DNA of 38,312 nucleotides, from the NCBI GenBank assembly GCA_900543025.1, contig UQPP01000020.1, forward strand, positions 1-38,312. Reading direction: 5' to 3'. The translations under genes and the position numbers were made by a program. A model generated the notes under the pieces. The model saw only the letters and a list, made by a program, of their open reading frames with translations. It was not told the DNA's origin and did not search any database. Below, one piece after another: positions 25,220-34,390 of this stretch (within the stretch, counting starts at the first letter, position 1; every line of letters begins with the position of its first letter). Origin of the DNA: an uncultured Collinsella sp. GTDB taxonomy: Bacteria > Actinomycetota > Coriobacteriia > Coriobacteriales > Coriobacteriaceae.

Positions 25220-25331
25220 GGAATGCCAAAATTCGTCTGTCCGTTACCATCTGCCAAAAATGGCGGATAAAGGGCTCATCGAAGTAATGGGTTCATCGAC
25301 GAGTCGTAACCGCCGATATCGGAAGAAGTAG
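25200..25331 (+). pseudogene. Relic of a winged-helix protein C-terminus
   Basis: An open frame without a start encodes about 43 residues that include VRYHLPKMADKGLIEVMGSS followed by TSRNRRYRKK and a stop. The pattern helix, then KGLIE-V-GS, then a basic strand resembles the C-terminal winged-helix of AlbA-type ATP-binding or Fic-type proteins. The frame is closed by TAA just upstream (25197-25199), and no N-terminal part is visible. I infer a gene remnant left between two copies of the 48-bp repeat. Confidence 0.4.
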
Positions 25332-25402
25332 ATGCAGCCGGGTCGCCTCTCTAGTGTCTCTCGAGGCCAGATGGGTGCTGGAGGGGCGATTGTCTCGCGA
25401 TA

Positions 25403-25450
25403 TTTCCCCAGATAAAACCTGCCAAAATAAACCTGTCCCTTTTTGGTAGG
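25403..25450 (+). repeat. 48-bp hairpin repeat, copy B
   Basis: Same orientation as copy A and 475 bp from it, with one substitution (GGTAGG for GGCAGG). The two direct copies bracket the motif array and the gene relic. Confidence 0.9.
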
Positions 25451-25523
25451 TCAGTTAACGCAGTCCAGGTTGAGCATATGCGAGCGAGCAGGCTCCGGGT
25501 GCGGTAGGGTGACGTGAAACAAG

Positions 25524-25550
25524 CGGGCGCTGACCTTTTGGTCGCGCCCG
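25524..25550 (-). terminator. Probable terminator of larE
   Basis: On the minus strand CGGGCGCGACC and GGTCAGCGCCCG pair around an AAAA loop with one bulge, followed by CTTGTTTC. It lies about 80 bp after the larE stop. Confidence 0.5.
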
Positions 25551-25600
25551 TGAAGTTGAACGTCAGATTGCCGTGCCCGGGGCCTGCGCAGCGCCGAGCA

Positions 25601-25627
25601 GTTACGCCGTTTGTAAAACGGCGTAAC
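25601..25627 (-). other. Perfect 12-bp hairpin abutting the larE stop codon
   Basis: GTTACGCCGTTT and AAACGGCGTAAC pair across GTA. It begins at the base right after the larE stop and has no T-run, so it may serve as an mRNA 3' stabiliser more than a terminator. Confidence 0.6.
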
Positions 25628-26506
25628 CTAAAGGTTCATGTTGCCGTGGATGTAGGGGGTAACCTCGGGGGAGATATGGTCGCAGCCCAGCTCGCGCAGC
25701 GCGGACTCGATAACGGCGGGCAGCGGGGTCTTGCCCTTGTCGTCGATGGCGGCACCGCCGAGGGCGGCAATCTTGGCAACATCTGCGGGTGCGGCCTCGA
25801 TATGCATGCAGCCGCTGATCAAGCGCGCGCGTACCTGTGCCAGATCAAGATCGTGCAGGTAATCCTCGCAGGCGCGGATTAAATCGACCTTCTCGCGCGT
25901 AAGCTCCTCGCCCGTGGGAACGCGCGTGGCAAGACATGCTCCCGCCGGCAGGTTCCAAACGGGATAGCCCCATGCGCGCAGCAGCTCGCGCTCTTCGTCC
26001 TTGGTAAAGCCGACCTCCATAAGGGGTGAGCGTACGCCGAGCTCTTCTGCCGCACGCATACCAGGGCGGTAGTCGCCGCGATCACTTGCATTGCTGCCAT
26101 CGATGACGGTGGGAAAGCCGAGCGACTTGGCGTGGTTGACGATGGCGGTAAAGCCGGCGTGCTTGCAGTGGTAGCAGCGATTGGCATCGTTGCAGGCTAC
26201 CTGGGGGAGCTGCAGCTGATCGACCGAAAGATTGAGCACGGGGAGCTTAAAATGCGGCCCCTCATTGGCCTGTCCATCAACGGACTGCTCAAACGAAGCC
26301 TGTTCGGGCGTGCCGATGAGCGGCGTGGTGAGATGGACGAGGAGGGTATTGGTAGGCATGATGCGGGCGCAGACCGCGGCCAAAAAGCTGCTGTCGACAC
26401 CACCGGAAAAGCCGATGGCGACGCGTCCGTATGCCAAAAGCAGCTGCTCGAGTGCTGCGAGTTTGTCCTGAAGCTCCTCTGCGGGTGCGGCGGTGTCTGA
26501 AAGCAT
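25628..26506 (-). CDS. larE: ATP-dependent sacrificial sulfur transferase LarE
   Basis: A 292-residue PP-loop protein of the LarE family, which adds sulfur to biotinylated-nicotinate-type precursors of the nickel-pincer cofactor of lactate racemase. The ATP motif is SGGVDSS (34-40). ACNDANRCYHCK gives Cys105, Cys111 and Cys114, and GACLATR holds Cys191 at the position of the sulfur-donating cysteine of single-Cys LarE. The extra Cys trio is common in family members and might bind a cluster. No larA, larB or larC gene is in the window, so it is an orphan here. GGAAC precedes the ATG. Divergent from the HAD gene. Confidence 0.88.
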   Translation of the reverse strand: MLSDTAAPAEELQDKLAALEQLLLAYGRVAIGFSGGVDSSFLAAVCARIMPTNTLLVHLTTPLIGTPEQASFEQSVDGQANEGPHFKLPVLNLSVDQLQLPQVACNDANRCYHCKHAGFTAIVNHAKSLGFPTVIDGSNASDRGDYRPGMRAAEELGVRSPLMEVGFTKDEERELLRAWGYPVWNLPAGACLATRVPTGEELTREKVDLIRACEDYLHDLDLAQVRARLISGCMHIEAAPADVAKIAALGGAAIDDKGKTPLPAVIESALRELGCDHISPEVTPYIHGNMNL

Positions 26507-26540
26507 GAAAGTTCCTTACAGTTATTAAAGCTCGGATGAA

Positions 26541-26568
26541 ACTATAATCCCACCGAGCTGCTTGTCAT
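26541..26568 (-). promoter_or_regulatory. Probable larE promoter
   Basis: On the minus strand ATGACA and TATAGT are 16 bp apart and end about 35 bp before the larE start. The same 168-bp region must hold the HAD gene promoter. The AT-rich stretch TATATACGTTATATAC followed by palindrome ACAAGCTTGT (about 26603-26628) is a possible control site for it. Confidence 0.4.
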
Positions 26569-26674
26569 AAGACTTCCAGCTATGTAACGAAAGTGCAATA
26601 TGCTATATACGTTATATACAAGCTTGTAAAGTGCGGTAGAGTGGCAGTAATGCAATCCGGCGAGGGGGACCGAT

Positions 26675-27325
26675 ATGATCAAGGCTGTTATTTTTGACAT
26701 GGATGGAACGCTGGTCGATACCGAGCGTTTGGGGATTAGGGCCTGGAAGGCAGGCGCCGCTGAGCTGGGGCTCGCGATTGATGATGCGCTGATCCATCAG
26801 TTTATCGGTCGCACGCTACCCGATGTCATGGACATCCTCGATAAGCATTACGGCAGCCACGAGACCGCCGAGGCGATCTATGTCCGCCACAAGGAGATTC
26901 GCGACGAGATGGTCAAGACCGATCTGGAGCTTAAGGCCGGCGCCGCCGAGTGTCTAGACGAGCTGCTGGCGGCGGGCTATCACGTGGGCCTTGCGACGTC
27001 GTCGCGCCACGTTACCGCCGAGCGCAACCTTAAATCATTCGGTCTCTTTGACAAGTTTGAAACGGTGACCTGCGGCGAGGACGTCGTGCACGGCAAGCCC
27101 GACCCCGAGATGTATCTGCTCGCCTGCGAGCGCGCGGGCTTTACTCCCGAGGAATGTGCCGTGGTCGAGGATTCGCGCAACGGCTGCGTCTCGGGCATTA
27201 CGGCTGGCTGCCACGTCTTTGCCGTTCCTGATATCGTGCCGCTGCCGCAGGACGTGGTGGATGGCTGCGAGGCCGTGCTCGATACGCTGTTCGACCTGGC
27301 GGCGGCAGTCAAGGCCGTGCGCTAG
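26675..27325 (+). CDS. HAD-family phosphatase, beta-phosphoglucomutase-like
   Basis: A 216-residue haloacid dehalogenase-superfamily enzyme with an alpha-helical cap (subfamily I). Motif I is FDMDGTLVDTE (8-18) with the nucleophile Asp9 and general acid Asp11. Motif II is ATSS (about 107-110). The motif III lysine is in HGKPDPEMY, and motif IV is VVEDSRNG. The sequence style fits beta-phosphoglucomutases and small sugar-phosphate phosphatases. The substrate is unknown. GCGAGGGGGACC precedes the ATG. Confidence 0.88.
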   Translation: MIKAVIFDMDGTLVDTERLGIRAWKAGAAELGLAIDDALIHQFIGRTLPDVMDILDKHYGSHETAEAIYVRHKEIRDEMVKTDLELKAGAAECLDELLAAGYHVGLATSSRHVTAERNLKSFGLFDKFETVTCGEDVVHGKPDPEMYLLACERAGFTPEECAVVEDSRNGCVSGITAGCHVFAVPDIVPLPQDVVDGCEAVLDTLFDLAAAVKAVR

Positions 27326-27363
27326 ACAATTGCGGTGTTGAAACGAGCGATTGCTCACGTTTG

Positions 27364-27413
27364 CGCTCAAGCAAAAGGGGCCCGGCAATGGTCGGGCCCC
27401 TTTTGCTTGAGCG
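27364..27413. terminator. Bidirectional terminator with a 21-bp perfect stem
   Basis: The 21 bases at 27364-27384 are the exact reverse complement of 27393-27413, with loop GCAATGGT. The GC-rich core GGGGCCCG is flanked by AAAA and TTTT, so it works in both directions between the convergent HAD and LacI genes. Confidence 0.92.
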
Positions 27414-27438
27414 GCGACTTAGCATACTTGCGTGCGTG

Positions 27439-28551
27439 CTATAGATACGCACCGAGGTTGATGGCCGTGGCGTCGGTCTGGCTGCTTGCCTGGGTGCTGG
27501 CGCGTTCCAGCAGGAACGGCCGCACGAGTTCTTGGCGGTTGATGTCCTCGATGGCCGTGACCGCGGTGACGGTGCGCGCGGCAGAGCCGATGTGGACGTG
27601 CTTGGTCTTTGCCGGGGCCTTGTTCTCGATTTGCTCCATGAGCAATTGAACGCCCTTGCGGCCAATCTCGTAGCCCGGGGGCGCTACCGTAGTGAGCGGG
27701 ACCGATCCACTCCAAGCGAGCGGGTTGCCATCGCAGCCTGCTACGCGTACTTGCCCGGGGACAGAGATGCCCTTGTCGACCAGCGCCGAGATAACGCCCG
27801 AGGCCAACACGTCGGTCAGGCCGACGACAAAATCGGGGCGTTCGTTCGCGGGGCGCTCGGCGATTTGGGCACCGATGCCGTAGCCGTCGGCAGCGGTATT
27901 CCATTCGCCAGCGTCGATGACTTCGATCTTGATATCGGGGTGCAGGGCGAGGGCCTTGTGAATGCCAAGCACGCGTAGGGTGAGCTGCATAAATGCTGCT
28001 CGGCCGACGACGACAATATGGTGTGCGCCGCGGGCGATGGCGAGCTCGGCAATGATGCGACCTTGGGCCTCGTTGTCGGCCGCTACGTAGTAGCCGGGCT
28101 CGGAACAGTGGATGTCCAGATGGACGATCGGCACGGGCATTTTAGTCATGGCCGGATGCCAGTCGGGGGACGCCATGGGCTGAACCATGACGCCGGACAT
28201 CTGCGTGCCCATAAAGTAGCGCAGGTAATGGTCCTCGAGAATATCGTCGTTATCGGCGTTGGCGATGAGCAAGTCGTAGCCGTGCTTGCGGGCCTCGTTG
28301 TGGGCGCCGCTGGCGATTTGGAGCGAAAAGCCGTGATCGAGACGGGGGAGCACCAGGCCAAAGGACTTGGTGGCGCCGCCCGCGAGCTGACGGGCGCTTT
28401 GGTTGGGCAGGTAGCCAAGGCGATTGATGGTCTCGTTGATGAGCTTGAGGGTCTCGGGGCGCAGCTTTTCGGGGTGGTTGAGCGCGTTGGAAACCGTGCC
28501 CAACGAAACCCCGGCCTCGCGCGCGACGTCGCTGATTTTTACCTTTGCCAT
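27439..28551 (-). CDS. LacI-family transcriptional regulator
   Basis: A 370-residue LacI/GalR-type regulator. The helix-turn-helix is VKISDVAREAGVSLGTVSNA (4-23), with hinge LPNQSARQLAGG. The sensor domain follows, ending in a C-terminal extension of about 30 residues beyond the usual end. The start is the ATG at 28551, preceded by AAAGGGGCC; a much longer open frame continues upstream antisense to glmS and is not real. Target genes are not obvious: it is convergent with the HAD gene and divergent from glmS across 312 bp. Confidence 0.92.
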   Translation of the reverse strand: MAKVKISDVAREAGVSLGTVSNALNHPEKLRPETLKLINETINRLGYLPNQSARQLAGGATKSFGLVLPRLDHGFSLQIASGAHNEARKHGYDLLIANADNDDILEDHYLRYFMGTQMSGVMVQPMASPDWHPAMTKMPVPIVHLDIHCSEPGYYVAADNEAQGRIIAELAIARGAHHIVVVGRAAFMQLTLRVLGIHKALALHPDIKIEVIDAGEWNTAADGYGIGAQIAERPANERPDFVVGLTDVLASGVISALVDKGISVPGQVRVAGCDGNPLAWSGSVPLTTVAPPGYEIGRKGVQLLMEQIENKAPAKTKHVHIGSAARTVTAVTAIEDINRQELVRPFLLERASTQASSQTDATAINLGAYL

Positions 28552-28602
28552 AGCGGCCCCTTTGATGCGTTTCAAGTACAAGCCAGATTGTAGCATCCCA
28601 AA

Positions 28603-28650
28603 CCTACCAAAAAGGGACAGGTTTATTTTGGCAGGTTTTATCTGGGGAAA
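28603..28650 (-). repeat. 48-bp hairpin repeat, copy C (inverted)
   Basis: Identical to copy B in all 48 positions but in the opposite orientation. It lies between the start of the LacI gene and glmS. Confidence 0.9.
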
Positions 28651-28666
28651 CGCCGTTGCTAGCGCG

Positions 28667-28701
28667 ACCACCACGAAGGTGCCTGTCCCCATTGTGGTGG
28701 T
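28667..28701. repeat. Inverted repeat with TGTCCCC core
   Basis: ACCACCAC (28667-28674) pairs with GTGGTGGT (28694-28701) around GAAGGTGCCTGTCCCCATT. It is next to copy C and shares the GGGACA core on the minus strand. Confidence 0.6.
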
Positions 28702-28729
28702 TTGGACCGGCTGGACGTGTGTGCATCGG

Positions 28730-28789
28730 GTGGTATCTAAGTTGAGATACCACTTCTGGTATATCAGCTTGCGTTTGCGTGAGTACAAT
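28730..28789 (+). promoter_or_regulatory. glmS control region: palindromic operator and -10
   Basis: GTGGTATCT (28730-28738) and AGATACCAC (28745-28753) form a perfect 9-bp inverted repeat. Right after it comes CTGGTATATCAG, a near-palindrome resembling GntR-type (NagR/DasR-like) sites. TACAAT at 28784-28789 is the likely -10, about 75 bp before glmS. No clear -35 is seen, suggesting activation or a non-standard promoter. Confidence 0.45.
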
Positions 28790-28863
28790 ACTCGAACGTT
28801 ATACGTCTCAGCGCCCCCTGTGCGTGGACGTCTTGCAGTCACGCGAACGAAGGGATTTATCCT

Positions 28864-30711
<1,848 letters not shown>

Positions 30712-30789
30712 TTGGTTCCGCCGTTCTAGCGACTAAGGCCCGGCTCCGCATTGAACTGCGTCCCAAATCTTGGACGCCCTAAATAGCGA

Positions 30790-31695
30790 CTAGGCCGCGA
30801 GGGCCTGATTCCGGAACTCCTCCGGGGCCAGGCCCTTCAATCTTACCTGCCTCCGGCTCGTGTTCCAGTGGACTATGTATTCCTCCAGGTCGCGTTTGAA
30901 ATCCTCGAACGTCTTCCACTCGCGGCCCCTGTAGAACTCGTCCTTGACGTGGCCGAAGAGCTGCTCGGTGGCGGCATTGTCGATGCAGTTCGCCTTCCTG
31001 GACATGCTCTGGACGATGCCGGCGGCCTCGAGCCTGGATGTGTACGAGGCGCGCTGGTACTGCCAGCCCCGGTCCGAGTGCATGGTCGGGGCGGCGCCCT
31101 CGGGGATCTTGGACAGCAGCCCGTCGAGCATCCTCGCCTGCTGGGCCATGTCGGGCGTGGTCGATATGTCGCTCGCCACGATCTCCTTGGTGCAGAAGTC
31201 CAGCGTCGGGGCCCAGTAGGCCTTGCCGCCAGCCACCTTGAACTCGGTGACGTCCGTCCCCAGCTTCTGCCACGGGGCCCCGGCGTCGAAATCCCTCGCG
31301 ATCACGTTCTCGAACGTCCTGCCGACGACGCCCCTGTACGAGTTGTACCTGTGGTAGGCCGTCTCGCGTCTGATGCCGCAGCGAATCCCCATCTCGCGCA
31401 TCATCTTGAGCACGGTCTTGTCGGCTATCACGGCCCCCTCTTCCGCCCTGAGGCACATCGCTATCTGCCGGTGCCCGCAGCCGTTGGCGGTGCGCGAGAA
31501 GATCTCGGCGGCCGCCTCCCAGAGCTCGGCGCGCGTGGGCCTCGGCGGGTGCGCGAGGGCGTAGTAGTAGGTCGACCGCTTGAGCTCGGCGCATGCGAGC
31601 AGGTGCCCGAGCGCGTGCCCCTCGGCGCGCAGGGCCGCGACCGCTTCGGCTTTCGCCCTGGTCAGAGCCCGTCCCTCTCGACCAGGGCGCGTAAT
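30790..31695 (-). CDS. IS3-family transposase OrfB (DDE integrase domain), made by -1 frameshift
   Basis: The frame encodes about 301 residues when entered by -1 slippage from orfA. The N-terminal part contains LKRSTYYYALAHPPRP and IFSRTANGCGHRQI, the usual HTH_21-like region of IS3 OrfB. The rve catalytic domain has the first Asp in GTDVTEF, the second in MHSDRGWQY, and the Glu in NAATEQLFGHVKDEFY, so the DDE triad is complete. A stand-alone start at an internal ATG (31458) would lose the N-terminal region, so production as an OrfAB fusion of about 454 residues is inferred. No stop or frameshift breaks it, so it may be active. Confidence 0.85.
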   Translation of the reverse strand: MTRPGREGRALTRAKAEAVAALRAEGHALGHLLACAELKRSTYYYALAHPPRPTRAELWEAAAEIFSRTANGCGHRQIAMCLRAEEGAVIADKTVLKMMREMGIRCGIRRETAYHRYNSYRGVVGRTFENVIARDFDAGAPWQKLGTDVTEFKVAGGKAYWAPTLDFCTKEIVASDISTTPDMAQQARMLDGLLSKIPEGAAPTMHSDRGWQYQRASYTSRLEAAGIVQSMSRKANCIDNAATEQLFGHVKDEFYRGREWKTFEDFKRDLEEYIVHWNTSRRQVRLKGLAPEEFRNQALAA

Positions 31696-32153
31696 TTTTT
31701 TAGGTAGGCCACCTCGGCCTCGAGCCTACGGCACCGCTCCTCGAGCTCCTCCTCGCGGGTCCGCGGCCTCGCCCTGGAACCGCTCGGCCGGCCCTTGGGC
31801 CTCGGGCGCAGGGCCTCCGCGCCGCCCTCGCGGTATAGCGCGCACCACTTCTTGAGCGGCGACATCGACATTATGCCGAACGCCGCCATCGCCTCGGTCT
31901 TCGTCATGCCGCCGTCGACGACGGCGGAGGCGGCGGCGACCTTCTGCTCGTATGTGTACCTGCCCTGCTTTCCGTCCATGCGCAGCAGCACCTCGCTCCC
32001 GAATGCGCGGTATATCTCCTGCCATCTTCTCACGGCTTCCGCGGGAAGCGAAAGGGCAATCGCGGCAGATTTATACCCGTGTCCGAGCTCGAAGAGCCCT
32101 ATGGCCGCCTTCCTGGCCTCGATATCATGCTTCACCCTCAAATCAACGCGCAT
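31662..32153 (-). CDS. IS3-family OrfA with slippery site
   Basis: A 163-residue protein with two helix-turn-helix units: AIGLFELGHGYKSAAIALSL (about 17-36) and a second around KVAAASAVVDGGMTKTEAMA. The C-terminal part is a leucine-zipper-like coiled coil (RTREEELEERCRRLEAEVAY). Near the end the mRNA has seven A residues (CTA AAA AAA TTA; T7 on the plus strand at 31695-31701), the classic A AAA AAA -1 frameshift heptamer, which links it to orfB. The start is the ATG preceded by GGGAGG at 8-nt spacing; that site lies in a hairpin arm. Confidence 0.85.
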   Translation of the reverse strand: MRVDLRVKHDIEARKAAIGLFELGHGYKSAAIALSLPAEAVRRWQEIYRAFGSEVLLRMDGKQGRYTYEQKVAAASAVVDGGMTKTEAMAAFGIMSMSPLKKWCALYREGGAEALRPRPKGRPSGSRARPRTREEELEERCRRLEAEVAYLKKLRALVERDGL

Positions 32154-32160
32154 AAAGAAA

Positions 32161-32194
32161 GCCTCCCATTTCTCATGTCCAAGAAATGGGAGGC
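32161..32194 (-). promoter_or_regulatory. Hairpin sequestering the transposase ribosome binding site
   Basis: On the minus strand GCCTCCCATTTCT pairs perfectly with AGAAATGGGAGGC across TGGACATG. The 3' arm contains GGGAGG, the orfA binding site, and TTTCTTT then ATG follow. A transcript entering from outside would fold and hide the site, and might also terminate. One starting inside the arm or loop would leave it open. Confidence 0.75.
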
Positions 32195-32227
32195 AGTTCA
32201 CATTTGACGGAGCCGGGCCTTGTTGCA

Positions 32228-32275
32228 TTTGCACAGATAAAACCTGCCAAAATGAACCTGTCCTTTTTTGGTAGG
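32228..32275 (+). repeat. 48-bp hairpin repeat, copy D
   Basis: Matches copy B at 44 of 48 positions. It ends at the base before the stop codon of the GntR gene and begins 6 bp from the IS right end. It could terminate the GntR gene or, originally, glmS. Confidence 0.88.
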
Positions 32276-33007
32276 TTAGCGGAGCTTGCTGGTCTCGAAG
32301 TACTCGGGGAACTGGTCCAGAACCTCGGTCTGGTTGCGGAACATCATATGCAGGTGCTTGCTGACCAAAAAGCTCGCTTCGATGGGGTCGCGACCGGCGA
32401 TAGCGCGGCGAATCTGCTTGTGCTCGTTCACGATGTCCTGATTGTCGAGAACTTGCGTGGCAGCGCGCAGCCAGCGGAAGCGCTCTAGGTCGGCATTGGT
32501 CTCTTCGAGCCACGACCACACGGTGCTGCGACATGCAATGCTAAAGATCATGTGGTGCATGAGGTTATCGCTCAAAAAGAAGCCGATGCGATCCTCGTCG
32601 GCCATGGCCTTTTCCTGCAGCGCGATGGCGCGGTCGAGCTGCTCGATGCCAGCCGACGTGGCGCGTGCACAGCATTCCACGATTACCTGCTTTTCCAGAT
32701 GTTCGCGGATGTAACAGGCACTCTCGGCAAGGGTGAGGTTGATGGGTGAGACGTAGGTGCCGCTTTGGGGCACGGTGCGCACCAGGCCTTCCTGCGCCAG
32801 ACGCACCAGTGCCTCGCGCACAGGGGTGCGCCCCATATCCAGGTCGTCGCAAAGTTGCTTGACGCCCAGCTTTTCGCCCGGCTTGTAGTCCAGGTAGACG
32901 ATTTTGCGTCGAATGGTGTGGTAGGACTGGTCCTGTAGGCTCGTTTCCTGCTCGCCGACGTGCATCGATTCTTCCATAGCGCCTCGCAACTGTTCTATCA
33001 AACTCAT
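32276..33007 (-). CDS. GntR-family (FadR/FCD type) transcriptional regulator
   Basis: A 243-residue regulator. The winged helix-turn-helix spans about residues 28-90: YHTIRRKIVYLDYKPGEKL, LGVKQLCDDLDMGRTPVREA, then LVRLAQEGLVRTVPQSGTYV. The all-helical FCD ligand domain occupies 95-230, with candidate metal ligands in DNLMHHMIF and SKHLHMM. An alternative ATG at 32977 has a better ribosome binding site (GAGG) and would remove ten residues. It is divergent from the YeiH-family gene, its probable target. Confidence 0.9.
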   Translation of the reverse strand: MSLIEQLRGAMEESMHVGEQETSLQDQSYHTIRRKIVYLDYKPGEKLGVKQLCDDLDMGRTPVREALVRLAQEGLVRTVPQSGTYVSPINLTLAESACYIREHLEKQVIVECCARATSAGIEQLDRAIALQEKAMADEDRIGFFLSDNLMHHMIFSIACRSTVWSWLEETNADLERFRWLRAATQVLDNQDIVNEHKQIRRAIAGRDPIEASFLVSKHLHMMFRNQTEVLDQFPEYFETSKLR

Positions 33008-33170
33008 ATGTCAGTTGTTAATTATGCCGCGAATCAGCTCTCCGCGGTGGGTAATTCGGCTGTTGCCTGAGAACTATTGCGGCATCTTAGTCTGTGTTTG
33101 CGCAAGGCTGCGCTCAATGTTGCCGTATCATAAGCCGTCGCAAACGTGAAATAGAAAGAAGGAGTCCCAT

Positions 33171-34205
33171 ATGCAACTGGCAAATATCGTACGCGAGCGC
33201 TGGAAAGGCGTCTTGTTCTGCCTGATCATCGCTATCCCCGCGACGTTGCTCGGCAAACAGATTGAGGTGGTCGGTGGGCCGGTATTTGCCATCCTCTTTG
33301 GCATGGTCCTGGCACTCGTCTTTCCCAAGAATCGTCGCGAACAGCTCGCCGCCGGCGTCACCTATACGTCCAAAAAAGTCTTGCAGTACGCGGTTATCCT
33401 GCTTGGCTTTGGCATGAACCTCTCCCAGATTCTGTCCAAGGGCGCCCAGTCGCTGCCGATTATCGTGGCGACAATTTCGACCTCGCTTGTCATCGCCTTT
33501 GTGCTCTGCCGCGTCATGAACGTGCCGGGCAAGATCGCGACGCTTGTGGGTGTGGGTTCGTCGATTTGCGGCGGTTCTGCCATCGCCGCGACCGCACCCG
33601 TCATCGATGCCGACGATCGCGAGATTGCCCAGGCCATTTCGGTCATCTTCCTGTTTAACGTTATCGCGGCGCTCGTGTTTCCGACGCTTGGCGGCATGCT
33701 CGGGCTGACCAACGAGGGCTTCGGCCTGTTTGCCGGTACCGCCATCAACGACACCTCGTCCGTAACGGCTGCGGCGAGCGCTTGGGACAGCATGCATCCC
33801 GGCGCCAATGTGCTCGAGAGCGCCACGGTGGTCAAGCTCACCAGGACGCTGGCCATCATTCCCATCACGCTGGCGCTTGCTTGCTGGCAGATGCATCTGG
33901 CGCGCAAGGCCGGCGGCGACGCTAGGAGCACGTTCTCGCTTAAACGCGCGTTTCCCATGTTTGTGCTGTTCTTTGTGCTGGCGAGTGTGATCACCACGGT
34001 GCTTCAGCTTCCCGCGTCCTTTACGGCGCCCATCAAGGAGCTGTCGAAGTTCTTTATCGTGATGGCCATGGCGGCTATTGGTTTTAATACCGATATCGTC
34101 GAGCTGGTCAAAAAGGGCGGCAAGCCCATCGCGCTGGGCTTTTGCTGCTGGATTGGCATTGCGTGCATGAGTTTGGGAATGCAACACGTACTGGGAATCT
34201 GGTAG
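33171..34205 (+). CDS. YeiH-family putative sulfate exporter
   Basis: A 344-residue membrane protein of the UPF0324/YeiH family with about ten membrane segments. Signature segments are LQYAVILLGFGMNLSQIL, GVGSSICGGSAIAATAPVI (about 124-142) and GTAINDTSSVTAAAS (about 191-205). Members have been linked to sulfate, sulfite or taurine-derived sulfur export, but substrates are mostly unproven. AAGAAGGAG precedes the ATG. The GntR gene is divergent across 163 bp, where short dyads such as CCGCG-N12-CGCGG are seen. Confidence 0.88.
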   Translation: MQLANIVRERWKGVLFCLIIAIPATLLGKQIEVVGGPVFAILFGMVLALVFPKNRREQLAAGVTYTSKKVLQYAVILLGFGMNLSQILSKGAQSLPIIVATISTSLVIAFVLCRVMNVPGKIATLVGVGSSICGGSAIAATAPVIDADDREIAQAISVIFLFNVIAALVFPTLGGMLGLTNEGFGLFAGTAINDTSSVTAAASAWDSMHPGANVLESATVVKLTRTLAIIPITLALACWQMHLARKAGGDARSTFSLKRAFPMFVLFFVLASVITTVLQLPASFTAPIKELSKFFIVMAMAAIGFNTDIVELVKKGGKPIALGFCCWIGIACMSLGMQHVLGIW

Positions 34206-34220
34206 AGAAGTAGCTTGTTT

Positions 34221-34241
34221 GCGTGCTGCGTGCTGCGTGCT
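34221..34241 (+). repeat. Three perfect tandem copies of GCGTGCT
   Basis: A 7-bp tandem repeat, three units without mismatch, just after the YeiH-family gene. It might vary in number between strains. Confidence 0.7.
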
Positions 34242-34264
34242 GGTGAGCGCATGCCTGCGGTGGA

Positions 34265-34329
34265 GCGATAGGAGCTCTTGCGGGTATGGCTTGTCCGCAG
34301 GTTTATAAGTCCCGAAGAGCTCTTATCGC
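34265..34329. repeat. Long inverted repeat between YeiH-family gene and regulator gene
   Basis: The 20 bases at 34265-34284 pair with 34311-34329 with one bulge and one mismatch (core GAGCTCTT / AAGAGCTC). The loop is 26 bases. GCCCCGC and GCGGGGC immediately downstream can form a competing stem. No T-run follows. Confidence 0.65.
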
Positions 34330-34390
34330 CCCGCCAGGATGGCGATGCGGGGCAACACCTATACTCGCAGGACGGCGCTTTCTGCCCTAT

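Larger units (their letters stand above)
30735..32221 (-). mobile_element. IS3-family insertion sequence
   Basis: A 1487-bp element defined by imperfect terminal inverted repeats: AAGGCCCGGCTCCG at 30735-30748 and its exact reverse complement at 32208-32221. Weaker similarity continues inward for about 35 more bases (GAACTGC, TCCCA, CTTGGAC). It carries orfA and orfB on the minus strand. A target duplication is not evident: the bases outside the two ends differ. Codon choice, with frequent AGG for arginine, differs from the neighbouring genes. It separates glmS from copy D of the 48-bp repeat. Confidence 0.88.

Noticed and set aside
28809..28863. AGCGCC in the glmS leader, as at the glmS ribozyme cleavage site
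   Set aside because: Only about 50 bases lie between it and the start codon, far too few for the conserved ribozyme core, and the other conserved segments are missing.
30727..30796. TAGCGACTAAGGCC at 30727 and TAGCGACTAGGCC at 30784 as an IS target duplication
   Set aside because: Both copies are at the same end of the element and one is inside it, over the orfB stop codon, so they cannot be a target duplication.
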